7,216 nucleotides of DNA from assembly GCA_946479205.1 (NCBI GenBank), contig CAMLFJ010000165.1:1-7216 (forward strand). Reading direction: 5' to 3'. The notes beneath the pieces were generated by a model. It did not search any database. It saw nothing but the letters and a program-made list of their open reading frames with translations, and was not told where the DNA came from. This DNA comes from an uncultured bacterium. GTDB lineage: Bacteria; Methylomirabilota; Methylomirabilia; Rokubacteriales; CSP1-6. The position numbers and the translations under genes were made by a program. This document shows, one piece after another, positions 5,593 to 7,216 of this stretch. The first letter of the stretch is position 1; each line of letters starts with the position of its first letter.

Positions 5593-6981
5593 CTAGAAGG
5601 AGGCGACCTTGAGCCGCACGAGGCCGAAGAGGCCGCGCGCGGAGCCGTCGCGGTACACCGAGTCGTCGTAGCGCTCGTACCCCGCCTGGAAGGACAGGCT
5701 GGTCGGCCCGCCAAGAAGCCGGCCGAGCCCGCACGACAGCCCGCCGCTCAGGCTCATGGTGCGCCCGTCCACGGTGCCGTCGCTGGCCTGCGAAGCGGTG
5801 TAGGCGCCGAGCGTCCAGAGGTTCCACCAGCTCGCGGGGGGCCCGTAGGACAGCAGCAGCGAGGCCGAGGTGGTATTGCTGCGCGTGGCCGACCATTCGT
5901 AGCGGTCGAGGCCGGTGCTGATCGACGGCACGATCATCAGCGCGTCGAGCGGCCGCAGCGTGAGGCGCAGATCGTGGTAGAGCATCGTCATCTGGTGATC
6001 CGGCTGCGCCACGTCGCGGCTCGTGATGTAGGTCGAGGAGGCCGAGATGTCCCAGCGCGGCGCCGCGTAGTACGCGCTGCCGGAGAGACTGTCGAAGTTC
6101 TGCTCCTCGGTGGTGCGGGGCAGACCGTCCCCGTTCAGCCACGCCCGGTCCGAATCGCCCTTGGCGTAGGTCAGCCCGAAGATCGGCCAGCCCCGCGGCG
6201 TGACCTCCGCGGTGATCGCGGTCTGGGTCCGGGTGGTGCGGGGCAGCGCCGGGTTGCGATCCACGTTGTCGGACAGGTCGGACTGCGACAGGCGCAGGCG
6301 CACGAGGCCCAGCCGCTGCGCGACCCAGAGCTCGGTGCCCTCCCGGTCCCGCTGCGACGGCGGCCCGCTCACCAGGCGCTCGAACCGCTTGCCGACCGAG
6401 CGGTACTCGGCGCCGCCCTCGAAGTCGCTGACCGAGCCCTTGAGGCCCAGGGACACCGGCTCCTCCTGCTCGTCGAGGCCCAGGCCGAAGGCGGCGCCCG
6501 GTGACACCACCGGGCCGTAGACGAGGCCGCCCCCCGGGCGCGAGGCCGCGAGGCTCGGCGGGACATAGGCGACCGCGCCGTAGGCGGTGACCTTGGCCTC
6601 CTGGGGCCCGGACACCGCGTTCGCGCCGAAGCGCATCAGGTGCCAGCGCTCGCCCCGGCCGAGCAGCACCCGGAGATCGCTCGAGTCGTCCTCGCCGGTG
6701 GACCGCAGCGTGAGGGGATCGGACTGGACCGGCGCGCCGGGCGCGTCGCGCAGCAGCACCGCGCTCATGTCGCTCAGGCCCGCGTCGTCGCGCGGGCGAT
6801 CCTCGAGGGGCCGGCCCAGGCGCGAGGCGAAGAGCCACGGAGGCAGGTCGCGCGGGCGCTCCTCCACGACGGGCTCCTCCTGGCGCGGGTCGTCGAGCGA
6901 CTGCGATTCGGCGGCCGCGGCGGTCGGCAGCGCGAGCGCGAGCAAGGTGGCCAGAGCGAGCAACGGGCGGGTGATGATCAT
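5593..6981 (-). CDS. exported protein of unknown family, probable outer-membrane beta-barrel
   Basis: I do not recognise a family for this 462-residue protein. It starts with a clear Sec signal peptide: one arginine at 5, a hydrophobic core about 6-18, and AAA before a likely cut at 24/25. An acidic, proline-rich stretch follows (about 27-50, with DDPRQEEPVVEERPRD). The rest is rich in short alternating polar/hydrophobic segments, glycine turns and aromatic residues, such as YHDLRLTLRPLDALMIVPS and SLSFQAGYERYDDSVY. That pattern suggests a beta-barrel in the outer membrane. The last residue is phenylalanine, as in many barrel proteins, but the preceding hydrophobic alternation (VRLKVASF) is out of phase with the usual BAM signal. 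Only one cysteine is seen. ATG at 6981 follows AGGA at moderate distance and fits the signal peptide. It is convergent with the transporter operon, so co-expression is not implied. A porin-like or surface role is inference. Confidence 0.8.
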   Translation of the reverse strand: MIITRPLLALATLLALALPTAAAAESQSLDDPRQEEPVVEERPRDLPPWLFASRLGRPLEDRPRDDAGLSDMSAVLLRDAPGAPVQSDPLTLRSTGEDDSSDLRVLLGRGERWHLMRFGANAVSGPQEAKVTAYGAVAYVPPSLAASRPGGGLVYGPVVSPGAAFGLGLDEQEEPVSLGLKGSVSDFEGGAEYRSVGKRFERLVSGPPSQRDREGTELWVAQRLGLVRLRLSQSDLSDNVDRNPALPRTTRTQTAITAEVTPRGWPIFGLTYAKGDSDRAWLNGDGLPRTTEEQNFDSLSGSAYYAAPRWDISASSTYITSRDVAQPDHQMTMLYHDLRLTLRPLDALMIVPSISTGLDRYEWSATRSNTTSASLLLSYGPPASWWNLWTLGAYTASQASDGTVDGRTMSLSGGLSCGLGRLLGGPTSLSFQAGYERYDDSVYRDGSARGLFGLVRLKVASF

Positions 6982-7008
6982 GCGGGTTCCTGCGTCGTTG
7001 TACTTCCA

Positions 7009-7038
7009 AGTCTAGAGCGACGAGTAATTTTCCACCAA
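7009..7038 (-). promoter_or_regulatory. possible promoter for the exported barrel-like protein
   Basis: On the minus strand TTGGTG (7038-7033) and TAGACT (7014-7009) are 18 bases apart. They match three of six and four of six consensus positions, and an A/T-rich spacer start (GAAAATTA) lies between them. The stretch is visibly less GC-rich than the rest of the window, as is common for promoters in GC-rich genomes. It is a tentative call because the -35 is weak. Confidence 0.3.
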
Positions 7039-7138
7039 GCTTTGCCGGAGCAGCGCGGCGCACTGCGCGATGCTCGGGCATGGTCGCGCCGATCTCATCG
7101 ATTTGCGGAGAAGAGACGGTGGCCCCCGCCTCGCTATT

Positions 7139-7150
7139 CGTCACGTGACG
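7139..7150. repeat. perfect 12-bp palindrome (CGTCACGTGACG)
   Basis: The two halves CGTCAC and GTGACG are exact reverse complements with no spacer. The site lies about 160 bases upstream of the exported-protein start, on the far side of its tentative promoter. A dimeric regulator could bind such a site. No second copy was noticed in the window, and no regulator gene is present. Confidence 0.5.
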
Positions 7151-7216
7151 GTAATGGAGGCTCGATCCCGCCGCCGAAGGACGATTTCGAGTCGCGCCCG
7201 ATCCGGCGAGCACCCA

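Larger units (their letters stand above)
6982..7216. other. non-coding right end with reduced GC content
   Basis: No credible gene is seen in these 235 bases. They hold the tentative promoter for the exported protein, an AT-rich patch around 7022-7040 and a perfect palindrome at 7139-7150. An ATG at 7154 opens a frame of 21 codons to the window edge, rich in arginine, without a clear ribosome binding site or recognisable product. A gene starting there or just beyond the edge can be neither shown nor excluded. Confidence 0.5.

Noticed and set aside
4633..6504. Long plus-strand open frame (623 codons) spanning the permease end and the exported gene
   Set aside because: It overlaps two well-supported genes in other frames, and its product is low-complexity Arg/Ala/Pro/Gly sequence without domains.
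4688..7213. Very long open frame on the minus strand (841 codons)
   Set aside because: It runs antisense through the DppC-like permease and out of frame through the exported protein. Its composition is dominated by Arg, His, Pro and Gly, typical of a shadow frame in GC-rich DNA, and it has no recognisable domain.
7154..7216. Possible start of a new plus-strand gene at the right edge
   Set aside because: There are only 21 codons, arginine-rich, with no ribosome binding site at proper distance and no recognisable sequence; the window ends before it can be judged.
1..7216. CRISPR arrays, tRNA/rRNA genes, insertion sequences or toxin-antitoxin/defence modules
   Set aside because: No regularly spaced repeats, cloverleaf or rRNA-like segments, transposase motifs or terminal inverted repeats, or small paired genes were seen. 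The window is fully accounted for by transport, oxidoreductase and exported-protein genes.

Overview
The window is a very GC-rich, densely packed bacterial segment. The third-position G/C bias is strong, which explains the long spurious reading frames opposite and alongside the real genes. It carries the inner-membrane part of two peptide/nickel-type (Opp/Dpp) ABC importers, a probable F420- or flavin-dependent luciferase-like oxidoreductase, and a secreted protein that looks like an outer-membrane beta-barrel. A putative outer-membrane protein together with a non-lipoprotein, signal-peptide-bearing solute-binding protein points to a Gram-negative host. The mix of Dpp-type importers and Rv2161c-like LLM oxidoreductases would fit a soil or sediment lineage such as Rokubacteria/Methylomirabilota or a GC-rich proteobacterium. 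That placement is inference, not something the sequence proves.

Layout. (1) Positions 1-1114, plus strand: the tail of a DppB-type permease, then a complete DppC-type permease sharing a GTGA stop/start overlap; this is the 3' end of a first transporter operon. (2) Positions 1116-2051, minus strand: an LLM-family oxidoreductase facing it, with one base between the two stop codons. (3) Positions 2052-2185: a 134-bp divergent intergenic region with a good sigma70-like promoter for the oxidoreductase (TTGACA-17-TAGGGT), an extended -10 (TGATATACT) for the opposite direction, a leader stem-loop and strong ribosome binding sites on both sides. (4) Positions 2186-5578, plus strand: a second transporter operon in the order solute-binding protein, DppB-type permease, DppC-type permease. 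(5) Positions 5593-6981, minus strand: a 462-residue exported protein of no recognised family. (6) Positions 6982-7216: a less GC-rich non-coding stretch with a possible promoter for that gene and a perfect 12-bp palindrome.

How the genes may work together: the binding protein would capture an oligopeptide-like or other small organic ligand in the periplasm and deliver it to the DppB/DppC heterodimer. No ATP-binding subunit (DppD/DppF type) is present after either permease pair, so ATPases must be encoded upstream of the window or elsewhere, possibly shared by both cassettes. The divergently transcribed oxidoreductase is a reasonable candidate for acting on the imported substrate, but nothing in the sequence identifies the ligand. 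I found no rRNA, tRNA, CRISPR array, insertion sequence or obvious new defence or mobile system. This reads as an ordinary metabolic/transport region whose least explained part is the 3' third (the putative barrel protein and its upstream region).
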